A stretch of 32,153 bases of DNA from Chloroflexota bacterium (GTDB taxonomy: Bacteria; Chloroflexota; Anaerolineae; Aggregatilineales; Phototrophicaceae), in contig JAEZAF010000014.1 in the NCBI GenBank assembly GCA_023430545.1, positions 1 to 32,153 on the forward strand, given 5' to 3'. The notes below the pieces were generated by a model. It saw nothing but the letters and a program-made list of their open reading frames with translations, was not told the DNA's origin and made no database searches. The translations under genes were made by a program, and so were the position numbers. Below are positions 8,929 to 17,484 of this stretch, one piece after another. Position 1 is the first letter of the stretch. The number at the start of each line of letters is the position of its first letter.

Positions 8929-8959
8929 AAAGCGCGGGATCGTGGTGATCCCGCGCTTT
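8929..8959. terminator. Bidirectional terminator between convergent genes
   Basis: A 13-bp perfect inverted repeat (8929-8941 and 8947-8959) with a 5-nt loop lies between the end of the M20 gene (plus) and the end of the giant surface gene (minus). It has A/T-rich flanks on both sides (CGAAAACAAA before, CGTTTATC after). Confidence 0.88.
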
Positions 8960-8990
8960 CGTTTATCAGACTGCTGACTGCTGGTTAGCT

Positions 8991-11900
8991 TTACTGGATG
9001 ATGATATCGATCTTGCCGATCCACCAGCCGTCAAAGTAGCCGTTGATGTATTCCGGTGCCGAGACTGCACCACTCAGACCACACTGAGTCGGGAAGTTAT
9101 CTGAACCCCCTGCCGCTCTCGTGCGCAGACACTGTTCCGTCTGGCGGTCAAACCGGAAGCGGATCATGATCTGCTGGCCCTTGAACGCATTCAGGTTATG
9201 CATGCGTGTCAACCACGTTGTGCTGGGACTGCTTGGGTCCCTGACCGTGTTCGAGAACGTGGGACTGTCGAAGTCGAAGCTCGAAACCACGTCACCCAGA
9301 CTGGTCTGCACCCAGGAGAAGCCGCCATCAGAGCTGACTTCGAAGTGCGCTTTGGTCTTCGATCCTAACCGGTACTTGGTCCGGTAGCTCAGGATCACGA
9401 TGCTGTTGGTCGAAATCCCACTCATGTCAAGGATCTGTCTGCCAAGGAGTGAGGTATTCCCATAAGGCAGCGGATACGCGTCTCTGGTGGCGATACCGCC
9501 CTGCTTCGGGCTGTCACTCATCGAGGCTGTACCAGAGTTGATGACACCCGTCAGCGTTGCACCACCGCTGTTTTCGAAGTACTGGATGGTGATGCGATAG
9601 CGCTGCCCATACTCAAGGACCATGATGTTGGAATTCGTCGTTGCAGACTGATTCTGCCATTTATTGATCACATTCCATTCATCAGGTGTGTTAGGTTGGG
9701 GTACACCAGCCACCAGCCGTTCATATTTCACGCGCACACCATCATCGGAAGAAACCTGGAAAATGCGTGTACCTGATGGGTAGCCCGGTGTCACACCCAT
9801 GACCGGTGTATCGACCACCAGCTCACCCACAAAACGCTCAGTGGGGAAGGCTGCGGGTGCACCAGGAGGCTTACCATTACCCATGTTGTAGTTGATTGCA
9901 AGCGTCGTATTCTGGAAATCCGGTGTGCGCCGTGCCGGGTCCTGAAGGAACAGCCCCGCACCTGTCGGGAAATCCCCATTTGCACCGGGAAGTCCCGCGC
10001 AGGTGTTACAGTTCCACCAGCGGGCGTTCCATGTCCCCAGCGTTGAGGTCGTCCCTGCACTGCCTTCCACGATTGAGGTGTCCACGCCCCATGTCCCTTC
10101 GGGGATAAAGCCGGGGAGCAGACCCTTTGACGCCGGATCATAGGTGTAACCGTTGCGAACCGGGATTACTTCAACGGGCGTGTTGATGGGCCGGGCATAG
10201 GTCGCTTCGACCATGTCGATGTACCAGCCGTCACGTTCCCAGTTGGTATTGGGATCAAGCGAATCCAGGACGAAACGCACGCGGACGCGTGTGCCAAACC
10301 GGTTCTGATCAACATCGCGGGCATACGGTGCGAGATCCACCTGACCGCGTGTCCAGCCGTAGGAGCGCAGTTCACTGTTGTTGTTTGCCTTGAGAGACCA
10401 CACTGTCGTCCATGCTGACCAGCCGCGATTCTGCTCATAGCATTGCAGCAGGTTCTCACTGTCGCAGCGTGCCCTGATATCGGTGTCCTTCTGTGCTTCG
10501 GTGTACACCGTACCATTGCTGTTGATCAGCTCATGCGAGATCTGAACCATCGCGATGTTATTGCCGCCCAGGTGATAACGCTGCCACCAGTACAGAACTG
10601 GCATTTCGGTATCCGCGTTGACCGGGCGCAGGTCGATGACATTGTTCAGTTCCAGCACGCGGAAGGTATCTTTCGGCACCATCCATTCTGCCTGACCGAC
10701 ATAGTTATCGAGGCCATCGGGGGCTTCATGCTGTCCACCGACCGGGCTGTCATGGAACCCATACAGGCCGGAGCGTGAACCACCGCCCCATGTCTGCGGG
10801 TACCAGTCCGCACCAGCGAACCAGCTTTCAGACCACAGACGTCTGGTGGTCGAGGAATCGGGATCATCGAACAGTGATGTACCACTTCCATTACCCAGGA
10901 ACTGGTTGGTTGCCGGGTTGCGGCGGTTCTCCGTCGTCGGCCACAGGTTGAAGGCGATCTTCGGCGCATTGGGATTGGCACTCGCAGGGTTCCACGGCGT
11001 ATTACGGTCATAGCGTTCACGGATGTTGATGTCATCGATGAACAGGCCGCGACCAGAGGCAGACGCATTCTTCGCCTCGAGCATGAAGCGCAGGACAATA
11101 TCGTCATCGCGAACATTGGCTGTGGCCTTGGCTCCACCGATGTCCGTCATCATCTTGCCGAGGTCGATTTCGATGTATTCCCACGCCTGCTGCTGGAGAG
11201 TTCTGGTCAACTTCTGGTTATGGATGGTACTGTCCGCCGATTTATAGAACCACAGCCGCTTCCACGCCGTATCCGGTTCGTCGAGGCGCTTCCAGTCCAC
11301 ATAGAAGTTGTCGGAAGACGCCATGTCGCGCCAGTGATAGAACGTCAGGATGGGGGCAACCGCCTCACCACCGGTATTCGAAGCGTTGATCGGAGTCGTA
11401 ATCGGGCGGTTCCAGATTTCCTTGCCCTGCGCAGCATCATTCTGGGTATCGTTGAAGACGTCCCATGCGAAGCGCAGTTCCATCGCAGTCTGGCCGCCAT
11501 TGGGGGTGTAATTACCCGCCGGTGACGAAGAATACGACTTCCGTCTGAACTCGCTGTAGTCGGGGTCGGATGGGATCGGTTCATTATCATTACGGCGACC
11601 GCTCACATCCGTCTGATTCCACATCCCAGAGAAGCGCCACGGCCCTGTGATCGAGTACTGGGCATCATCATAGAGCGGGTAGTCCACCCATTTCGGCGAT
11701 TCTTCGCGGCCAACGCGGATCTGGTCGATCCACCAGCCGTCGCGACGAACCGAATTACCCGGCACCTTCATCACAAAGCGGATGCGGATGCGGTTTGGGT
11801 TACCCGGCAGATCCTTCAGGGAGACCGAGGTAAGCTGCATGGTGATGTTGGTGGCAGTAGTGGTTGTGGAGACATCCCGAAGCACACCGTTGGGCAGTGC

Positions 11901-13892
11901 TTCCCACTGTGAACCGGCAGCAGGCGTCTTGTACTGCACTTCGAGACCGGTACGGCTGCCGACATCCATTGCCTGATAGAATTCCAGCACCGGATCACCG
12001 CGATTGCCTGCGGCATCGACCGGAATCGGCTGACCGGCGGCGTTGACAAACGAAATCCAGCCGTTGAATTCCAGCGTGTGGAAACGCCAGTCCAGTTCAT
12101 TCGTACTGGTGTTCGGCGCTTCGGTAAAGCGTTTATACTGGGTTCTTCCCGCGCCATCAGTACCGACACCTGCACTGGTGTCCTCGATGTTGACGCTGTC
12201 ATGGAAGGCCATACCGCTTGGGCCGTACTTGTTATGTGACTGCAAACGCCAGCCGCTGATCGTGCCGAGATTGCTCTTGCCGCCCGTGAAGACAAAGTCA
12301 TTCATCTGATCTTCGCTGTTCAGGTCCCACGCAGGCTGATTCAGATAGAAGACCTTCTCCGGCCCGGCATCCGCCACCGAGATATCATCGATGTACCAGC
12401 GGTTCGGGGTGCCAGAACCAGTACGGGTGATCACAAAGCGCATTGTCACCGGTTTGGTCAGGTCCAGCGCCGACCCGTCGGACAGTTTCACGTCCTTCAG
12501 GTTGATGACATTGCGGGTGTAGTTGTAGTTACGGGTGTTGGCCGTATGCAGGTTGATACGCCCCCACTTGAACTGCGAGCGGTTGGCCGATGGCACTGGC
12601 GCAGGGGTTCCACCCGGCAGCGGGTCGGTCGCCTGAATGTAATTGGCGATTTCAATCGCGGCAGCAGCATTCTTGAGATCCCACACATCGTAGAAGACGA
12701 GCTGCGGGTTCACAAACGACGCGGGCACGGTGATCGCGCCGCGCAGTTCCAGATGACAGCGCGCATTGGCTGGCATTTCAGCATCAACGAATTCGTCGAA
12801 CATACCGAGTTCGGTGTTGGCATCATTACCGTTGGCGCGGAAGTTCTGTCCCCAGCCGCAGGCGAAAGGAGTCTCAGGTGCTGCCGGGGCACCAGCGCCC
12901 GTGACAGCGACATCATCCGGGTTGGCTTTGGCCGACTGAATGCTGACATACAGCCGCGAAGCACCGCCGCCCTGACGATATTCCACCCGCACGGGTACGC
13001 GGAGGGTAGGCGGGGCAGGTGTCGCCGGGTCGTTCAGGCCGGTGCCATTAACGTACACCGTACCGACAAACCATGTCTTGCCATCGCTGTTCGTCGCCGT
13101 CAGACCATTCACCGGGTTGCCGTTCACCAGTACACGGGCATCATCGTCTGCCAGCATACGGATCGTGATCACGGTATCTTCGGCAAGCTGAAGCTCGCGA
13201 TCTGCCCTCACCCAGAAGTTGGTGGTTGGAAGGCCGTCATCCCATGGCTGGATCGTCGTACCAGTGTAGTCAATCGCGCCCCACGGCTTGCCTTTAAAGG
13301 TTTTGATCACGGTTGTAAAGGCGTCACTGTAGAAGGTAGTCGTCCACGGCGAACCGCTGGTGTTGATGTTTGGGTCCGCACGCCACCATATCAGATTCTT
13401 CTCCTCGACGCTGTCGTAGAACGGCGCCTCGTGGAAGATATCGGTCAGGGTTGGAGTAAGGGACGGCGTCCGGGTGGGTGATGGCGTCGGTGTCGGGGAA
13501 ACCGGGGTGGGTGTTGGCGACGGGCCATCGGTCGGTACACTCGTCGGCGGTGCCTTGGTGTTGGTCGGCAGCGGATTCTCGACGGGCGGATTCAGGAAAA
13601 CGGCGGTCACCGTCGCCCAGAACTCTTCACGGTCAGGAATCGGCGTGCGCAGTTCGGTCTGGCGCAGCAGGTCGCTGATCGAGTTGCTGAATACGTTCCC
13701 GATCACCGGGCCAGTGGCTGCCAGCGCGACACCTGCGACCAGCGCGACAAAAACCGCGATGAGTGCATATTCGACCAGCGCCTGTCCGTGCTCGGCAGAC
13801 CGTGTCCGCCCGACAGGACGAACCGACCTGGCGTGATGCGCAGCGGTGTCCGGTCGTAAAGCATTGTACTGTGAGTCGTTATGTGGTTGCAT
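8991..13892 (-). CDS. Giant surface protein: Flp-type prepilin N-terminus plus jelly-roll and PA14-like modules
   Basis: 1633 residues. A 36-residue leader ends in Gly36, followed by QALVEYALI: Glu at +5 and Tyr at +6, the Flp/type IVb prepilin consensus, then a hydrophobic helix (about 42-62). A Thr/Pro linker of SPTPTP type spans about 115-150. Beyond it are repeated beta-rich modules, each ending with an aromatic-IDxIxV strand: RWYIDDISV (498), GWWIDQIRV (719), GLFIDDINI (949), GWYIDMVEA (1222) and GWWIGKIDI (1622, last residues). This pattern is typical of MAM/concanavalin-like jelly rolls in immune-inhibitor-A-type proteins. Two PA14-like segments carry ADDDARVLVNG (near 246) and SSDDGVRVKYE (near 1379), the latter close to classical PA14 sequence. 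Adhesion or glycan binding is inferred. The ATG at 13892 has AAGGG 8 nt upstream. No tad genes are nearby. Confidence 0.88.
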   Translation of the reverse strand: MQPHNDSQYNALRPDTAAHHARSVRPVGRTRSAEHGQALVEYALIAVFVALVAGVALAATGPVIGNVFSNSISDLLRQTELRTPIPDREEFWATVTAVFLNPPVENPLPTNTKAPPTSVPTDGPSPTPTPVSPTPTPSPTRTPSLTPTLTDIFHEAPFYDSVEEKNLIWWRADPNINTSGSPWTTTFYSDAFTTVIKTFKGKPWGAIDYTGTTIQPWDDGLPTTNFWVRADRELQLAEDTVITIRMLADDDARVLVNGNPVNGLTATNSDGKTWFVGTVYVNGTGLNDPATPAPPTLRVPVRVEYRQGGGASRLYVSIQSAKANPDDVAVTGAGAPAAPETPFACGWGQNFRANGNDANTELGMFDEFVDAEMPANARCHLELRGAITVPASFVNPQLVFYDVWDLKNAAAAIEIANYIQATDPLPGGTPAPVPSANRSQFKWGRINLHTANTRNYNYTRNVINLKDVKLSDGSALDLTKPVTMRFVITRTGSGTPNRWYIDDISVADAGPEKVFYLNQPAWDLNSEDQMNDFVFTGGKSNLGTISGWRLQSHNKYGPSGMAFHDSVNIEDTSAGVGTDGAGRTQYKRFTEAPNTSTNELDWRFHTLEFNGWISFVNAAGQPIPVDAAGNRGDPVLEFYQAMDVGSRTGLEVQYKTPAAGSQWEALPNGVLRDVSTTTTATNITMQLTSVSLKDLPGNPNRIRIRFVMKVPGNSVRRDGWWIDQIRVGREESPKWVDYPLYDDAQYSITGPWRFSGMWNQTDVSGRRNDNEPIPSDPDYSEFRRKSYSSSPAGNYTPNGGQTAMELRFAWDVFNDTQNDAAQGKEIWNRPITTPINASNTGGEAVAPILTFYHWRDMASSDNFYVDWKRLDEPDTAWKRLWFYKSADSTIHNQKLTRTLQQQAWEYIEIDLGKMMTDIGGAKATANVRDDDIVLRFMLEAKNASASGRGLFIDDINIRERYDRNTPWNPASANPNAPKIAFNLWPTTENRRNPATNQFLGNGSGTSLFDDPDSSTTRRLWSESWFAGADWYPQTWGGGSRSGLYGFHDSPVGGQHEAPDGLDNYVGQAEWMVPKDTFRVLELNNVIDLRPVNADTEMPVLYWWQRYHLGGNNIAMVQISHELINSNGTVYTEAQKDTDIRARCDSENLLQCYEQNRGWSAWTTVWSLKANNNSELRSYGWTRGQVDLAPYARDVDQNRFGTRVRVRFVLDSLDPNTNWERDGWYIDMVEATYARPINTPVEVIPVRNGYTYDPASKGLLPGFIPEGTWGVDTSIVEGSAGTTSTLGTWNARWWNCNTCAGLPGANGDFPTGAGLFLQDPARRTPDFQNTTLAINYNMGNGKPPGAPAAFPTERFVGELVVDTPVMGVTPGYPSGTRIFQVSSDDGVRVKYERLVAGVPQPNTPDEWNVINKWQNQSATTNSNIMVLEYGQRYRITIQYFENSGGATLTGVINSGTASMSDSPKQGGIATRDAYPLPYGNTSLLGRQILDMSGISTNSIVILSYRTKYRLGSKTKAHFEVSSDGGFSWVQTSLGDVVSSFDFDSPTFSNTVRDPSSPSTTWLTRMHNLNAFKGQQIMIRFRFDRQTEQCLRTRAAGGSDNFPTQCGLSGAVSAPEYINGYFDGWWIGKIDIIIQ

Positions 13893-14032
13893 AAGCCAAC
13901 CCTTAATCAAAAATCTTCTCTAATGGGTCTCCATTCATCTTACCTGATTCTGCCTCTGTTCGCGTCACAATTTTGTAGGTAAGTTGTACACATGCGTTTA
14001 CAATTTCAATACCAGAAATCAGGGCTGCATAT

Positions 14033-14054
14033 GCGATTTCAGGTTCGAAATCGC
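14033..14054. repeat. Inverted repeat between the giant gene and the methyltransferase gene
   Basis: GCGATTTC (14033-14040) and GAAATCGC (14047-14054) form a perfect 8-bp inverted repeat around 6 nt. It lies in the 213-bp divergent intergenic region and could be an operator or a small hairpin. Confidence 0.5.
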
Positions 14055-14105
14055 AGGATACAGCGCAGGTTTAATCTCATAGGAAAAAGGTACGGGACCG
14101 TTTAA

Positions 14106-14747
14106 ATGACTTCTCAGGATGCATTTCCAGCCGATTATTTTCACCGTCAGGACGACAGTGACGACCGCCTGTTTTATGAGTCAGCGCGTAAAGTCGTGCA
14201 TATCGACGACCACGCCATCGAAGTCCTCGGTGAGGTACTGCTGCGCACACTGCCGCGCCGGGGTGTGTATCTTGACCTGATGAGCAGTTGGCGCTCACAT
14301 CTGCCGGAGGCGCTCCGGCCACAGCGGGTGGTCGGCCTCGGCATGAATGCTGAGGAAATGGCCGATAATCCACAATTGGAAAGCCACGTTGTGCAGGATT
14401 TAAACCGCGATACGCGGCTTCCGTTTGAAGACGGTGTTTTCGACGCCGTGATCTGTACGGTATCCGTCCAGTACCTCACCCAGCCGATTGAGGTTTTCGC
14501 AGAGGTCTACCGCGTGCTGAGGCCGGGCGGCGCATTCGTCGTCAGCTTTTCCAACCGCTGCTTCCCCAGCAAGGCCGTGAATATCTGGCTGCGGATGAAC
14601 GACACACAGCATCTGGCGCTGGTCACGCGCTACTTCGAGCTGTCCGGCGCGTGGGCGGGGCTTTATGCCGAGCATCACATCGCGCCCATGGTCGATCCGC
14701 TGTACGCGGTCAGCGCACGCAAGCCGATGTCCGATTTCGATGAATAA
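14106..14747 (+). CDS. Class I SAM-dependent methyltransferase
   Basis: 213 residues with a Methyltransf_11-like core. The SAM motif I is unusual: VYLDLMSSWRSHLP instead of the Gly-rich LDxGxGxG, a form I associate with a family shared by cyanobacteria, plant plastids and Chloroflexota. Later motifs are canonical: VVGLGMNAEEM (motif II region), DGVFDAVICTVSVQYL (motif IV/post), and EVYRVLRPGGAFVVSFSNR (motifs V-VI). The substrate is unknown. The ATG at 14106 is preceded by ACGGGACC, a weak ribosome-binding site; a stronger GGAAAAAGG lies about 15 nt upstream. The gene is divergent from the giant surface gene. Its stop codon lies only 2 nt from the end of the convergent PPC-like gene, with no terminator between them. 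Confidence 0.87.
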   Translation: MTSQDAFPADYFHRQDDSDDRLFYESARKVVHIDDHAIEVLGEVLLRTLPRRGVYLDLMSSWRSHLPEALRPQRVVGLGMNAEEMADNPQLESHVVQDLNRDTRLPFEDGVFDAVICTVSVQYLTQPIEVFAEVYRVLRPGGAFVVSFSNRCFPSKAVNIWLRMNDTQHLALVTRYFELSGAWAGLYAEHHIAPMVDPLYAVSARKPMSDFDE

Positions 14748-14749
14748 GG

Positions 14750-15598
14750 TCAGTCTGTGATGCGCACTTCCACCTGAAACGTCCCACCGCGCCCCAGATA
14801 ATCTCGCACAGACAGCACATAGTCACCGGACGCGGTCGGTGTGAAAGCCATGATGCGGCTGTCGAAGATATTCAGGCCGAAGTCTGCGCCGGTGTGATCG
14901 TCATTCGAGGCCAGCACCTTGCCGTCGGCATCGGAAAGCTGCGCCACCGGGTCCAGTATCGCACGGGGGTCACGCACTGTCAGGGTATACGTCTGCCCTG
15001 CTTCCAGCGCGATATCCAGCACCGCCACCTGATCCGGTCGCAGGGTGACGGTCGCTGTCAGCATGTCGTCACTGTCCGTTTCGCGCTCGATGCTGACCGG
15101 TTCGATGATTTCCAGCGTCACCTCCACCTCTCCGACAGAGACGCCGTTGAAGCTGTTGACGCGGATCAGATATTCACCGGAGACGTCGAGCGTCAGCACG
15201 GGGATAACGGCATCGGTCGGTTGAAGGTTGAGCGAAGTCACAGTCGCAGCGGGGATCAGTGCCGCCGCATAATCATCGTTATAGGCGATACGCTGTCCAT
15301 CCGGGCTGATGACTTCCACCACCACATCAAACGGCGGTGCATCGGAGTCAGACACCGCCGCCCGCGCAAACAGTCTGACCGTTTCACTTCCACCTGACGC
15401 ATAAGCGATCATCGCCGCGTCTGTGCCATCCAGTGTAACCCTCAGCGGCACACCGGCTTCGATCTGCATCGCAGGCGTAGACCGGATAAATCCGACAAGA
15501 TGCGGTTGTAGGGACAGGGCCTGCCCTGTCCGTGCGGGTAGTGTATTTTCAAATACCATGACCGGCATTTGCAGCAGCCATGAGATCATCAGCAGCAC
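14750..15598 (-). CDS. Secreted protein with two PPC-like beta-domains
   Basis: 282 residues from a GTG at 15598. The N-terminus is hydrophobic (LLMISWLLQMPVMVF), consistent with a signal peptide. Two segments (about 40-165 and 170-280) have the pattern of bacterial pre-peptidase C-terminal (PPC) domains: a buried Val/Leu strand, D.D....YND or SNDDHTGADF, and a terminal strand ending GDYVLSVRD or GEYLIRVNS. PPC domains usually accompany secreted enzymes; here there is no enzyme part. In the same frame an ATT codon seven codons upstream would give a more classical Lys-containing signal peptide and sits 9 nt from AAGGA, so the annotated start is uncertain. A REP-like palindrome (15508-15533) lies inside the coding region just after the signal peptide. 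Confidence 0.8.
   Translation of the reverse strand: MLLMISWLLQMPVMVFENTLPARTGQALSLQPHLVGFIRSTPAMQIEAGVPLRVTLDGTDAAMIAYASGGSETVRLFARAAVSDSDAPPFDVVVEVISPDGQRIAYNDDYAAALIPAATVTSLNLQPTDAVIPVLTLDVSGEYLIRVNSFNGVSVGEVEVTLEIIEPVSIERETDSDDMLTATVTLRPDQVAVLDIALEAGQTYTLTVRDPRAILDPVAQLSDADGKVLASNDDHTGADFGLNIFDSRIMAFTPTASGDYVLSVRDYLGRGGTFQVEVRITD
15508..15533. repeat. REP-like palindrome inside the PPC gene
   Basis: GGACAGGGC (15512-15520), CT, GCCCTGTCC (15523-15531), preceded by GTA. The core palindrome is identical to the one at 20626-20645. On the minus strand it encodes part of ARTGQALSLQPH without breaking the frame. Confidence 0.75.
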
Positions 15599-15617
15599 TA
15601 GGACTTTAATCGCGTTT

Positions 15618-15645
15618 TGTCCTTCCGAATAACCAAACTATAATG
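15618..15645 (+). promoter_or_regulatory. Promoter for the SH3b lipoprotein gene
   Basis: TTGTCC (15618-15623), a 16-nt spacer and TATAAT (15640-15645). On the opposite strand the same AT-rich core reads TATAGT and may serve the divergent PPC-like gene, so the two genes could share one promoter region. Confidence 0.65.
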
Positions 15646-15744
15646 TGGGGTGGATTTTTGACACCTGTCAGGAAAAGCCGGTCAGATTGTCCGGCAGGAT
15701 AAATCTTCTGTCAACTGAAAGTCTTACGAAAGCCTGATTTGCCA

Positions 15745-17025
15745 ATGAATCTGAAAAAACCTGTATGGCTCATGCTGATCCTGCTCCTCTTTGCCGGATG
15801 CAGTGGTCAGCCGGAAGTGGCACAGGTGGAGCCAACCTGGACGCTCTCGCCGCTGGTCAGCCTGACGCCGCGCTTCACCGCGACACCGGTTGTCAGCCGC
15901 ACGCCGCTGCCGACCTTCACTTTCACACCATCTGAGACACCGATCCCACCCACGCAGACTGACACCCTGACTCCGACCGAAGTCCCGCCGGTAATCGGCA
16001 TCGTCCAGTCACTGAACAGCGTTAACGTCCGTGAGGGACCGGGCACCAGCTTTAACACCATCGCCGTGCTGGACCCTGGCACGGGTGTGCGCGTCATCGA
16101 GCCGGATGGAACTGGTAGCTGGCTGATGATCGAGATGGAAGACGGTGATCAGGGCTGGATCTCCGCGCAGCTTCTGCGCATAGAAGCATCGGCCACGCCC
16201 TTCCCGACCTTCACTCCATCACCCGACCTGACCGCGATGGCGCTTGGCACACCGCTGCCGACAGCCGTGATCGGGGGCGGCACCGTGACAGCCACGCCGC
16301 CGCGTTCGGTGGTCACGCTGACACCAGTCGATGGTGGCGCGGCAGATTCGACCGAAGAAGCCACATCCGACATCATCAGCCCTGCTGTGACGGCCACACC
16401 CGAAGCACCCACCGCGACAACCGCAGCAGGTAGTGACGCATCCACGCCGCTGATCGATACCACCGCGATCTTCATGACCACGACTGCACTGGCAGGGGGT
16501 CTGAATCTGGTGACGCCGACCGCACCGGGGCAGTCTGGTGCGAATACGCCCGTCGCCGTCTCCACCGACGCACTGACACCGGGAGCCACCGCAGCCACCG
16601 CCCGGCCATCTGGGACGACCGTCCTCTCATCCGGCGTGGATGTGCTGGCCTATTGCAGTAACAATGCCTTCGGCAGCCCACCGCCGCGCAATCTGGCCGC
16701 CGGATCGTCGATCGATGTCTTCTGGGGATGGTTCGCCAGAACCCGCGAACAGGTGCAGGATCATATCGACAACGCCGTCTACGAAGTGCGCGTCAACGGC
16801 GTGCTGCTGGATGACTATGACCCGTATCGCGGCTCCATCCGCATGGAATCGGATGGCAATTACCACGTCTACTGGTACGTCCCGACCGATCCGCTGAACG
16901 CTGGTCCTGTAACCATCACCTATAAGGTGACATGGGAAAACCAGATCACCGACGGCTATGCCAGCTTCGGCCCCGGCACATCGAACGAAAGCGAAGAAGG
17001 GACCTGTACCTTTACGGTGCAGTAA
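15745..17025 (+). CDS. SH3b-domain lipoprotein with Thr/Pro-rich linkers
   Basis: 426 residues. The N-terminus MNLKKP plus a hydrophobic segment ends in LLFAGC, a lipobox with Cys19 as the lipidated residue. Residues about 83-148 are a bacterial SH3 (SH3b) domain with the typical VNVREGPGTSFNTIAVL start and WLMIEMEDGDQGWI end; such domains often bind peptidoglycan or cell-wall glycans. A long Thr/Ala/Pro-rich segment (about 150-295) follows. The C-terminal 125 residues form a compact domain starting near VDVLAYCSNN with FWGWFAR and a second Cys near the end, possibly disulfide-bonded; I do not recognise the family. A TTG two codons upstream is possible, but ATG at 15745 is preferred. Its terminator is at 17175-17235. 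Confidence 0.85.
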   Translation: MNLKKPVWLMLILLLFAGCSGQPEVAQVEPTWTLSPLVSLTPRFTATPVVSRTPLPTFTFTPSETPIPPTQTDTLTPTEVPPVIGIVQSLNSVNVREGPGTSFNTIAVLDPGTGVRVIEPDGTGSWLMIEMEDGDQGWISAQLLRIEASATPFPTFTPSPDLTAMALGTPLPTAVIGGGTVTATPPRSVVTLTPVDGGAADSTEEATSDIISPAVTATPEAPTATTAAGSDASTPLIDTTAIFMTTTALAGGLNLVTPTAPGQSGANTPVAVSTDALTPGATAATARPSGTTVLSSGVDVLAYCSNNAFGSPPPRNLAAGSSIDVFWGWFARTREQVQDHIDNAVYEVRVNGVLLDDYDPYRGSIRMESDGNYHVYWYVPTDPLNAGPVTITYKVTWENQITDGYASFGPGTSNESEEGTCTFTVQ

Positions 17026-17100
17026 TCCAGATTACACGCAGTCTGCACTCCGTCCCCTCTCGAATACGAAACAGGTTTCGCTGGAGAAGGTGAGATAAGT

Positions 17101-17150
17101 CCCCTCTCCAGGCGAAGCGGAAATGGAGAGGGGATTTAGGGGTGAGGTTT
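17101..17150. repeat. CCCCTCTCC dispersed-type palindrome
   Basis: CCCCTCTCC (17101-17109) pairs with GGAGAGGGG (17125-17133), followed by ATTTAGGGGTGAGGTT. Elements of this form recur in many Chloroflexota and cyanobacterial intergenic regions; that is recollection, not a search. Only one full copy is in this window, plus a possible half at 17053. Confidence 0.6.
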
Positions 17151-17174
17151 TAGGTCACCAGTTAAGATAACCTC

Positions 17175-17235
17175 ACACGCACAGGCCCTTATCGGCGCAG
17201 CTCATCTGACCGGTAAGCGGCCTGTGCGTGTTTTT
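17175..17235 (+). terminator. Long terminator hairpin after the lipoprotein gene
   Basis: A 13-bp outer stem (17175-17187 with 17219-17231) encloses a second 8-bp arm pair (CTTATCGG / CCGGTAAG, one wobble) and is followed by TTTTTC. It lies 150 nt downstream of the lipoprotein stop codon. Confidence 0.82.
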
Positions 17236-17286
17236 CAGAGGCCGTTTGAATATTCAGAAAATGGTTCTGAAATTTATGGAAACACC

Positions 17287-17369
17287 GGACAACGACATGC
17301 AGGCATGTTTAGGCATTGTCCCTACAACTATATGTGTCAAGTAGGGACACGGCACTGCCATGTCCGCGC
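17287..17369. repeat. Two GTAGGGACA-type palindromes, inverted relative to each other
   Basis: The first (17287-17327) reads GGACA...TGTCCCTACAA, so it is in reverse orientation and degenerate. The second (17341-17369) reads GTAGGGACACGGCA then CTGCCATGTCCGCGC, in forward orientation with one mismatch in the arms. Head-to-head pairing of such units is typical of REP/BIME arrangements. Confidence 0.65.
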
Positions 17370-17484
17370 CGGAAGCCAATTTCCAAACAGGTTCTCATCC
17401 ATCTGCATTGCAAAAGCGGCACTTCGGCATTAGTTTATTCCACCTGAACCCTGATCCTCATGTATATCGGAGGGAAACGCCGTC

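Larger units (their letters stand above)
17026..17484. other. 459-bp repeat-rich gap before mgtE
   Basis: From left to right: a CCCCTCTCC/GGAGAGGGG hairpin element, the lipoprotein terminator, and two GTAGGGACA-type palindromes in opposite orientation. No reading frame looks real. I could not recognise a Mg2+-sensing M-box riboswitch in front of mgtE. Confidence 0.65.

Noticed and set aside
12546..13481. 311-codon plus-strand frame inside the giant surface gene
   Set aside because: It is a shadow of the beta-rich coding sequence, and the opposite strand has coherent modules and a prepilin motif.
17236..17484. Possible Mg2+ riboswitch upstream of mgtE
   Set aside because: The leader is mostly REP-like palindromes, and I could not match the conserved M-box core. 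A covariance-model search would be needed to revive this.
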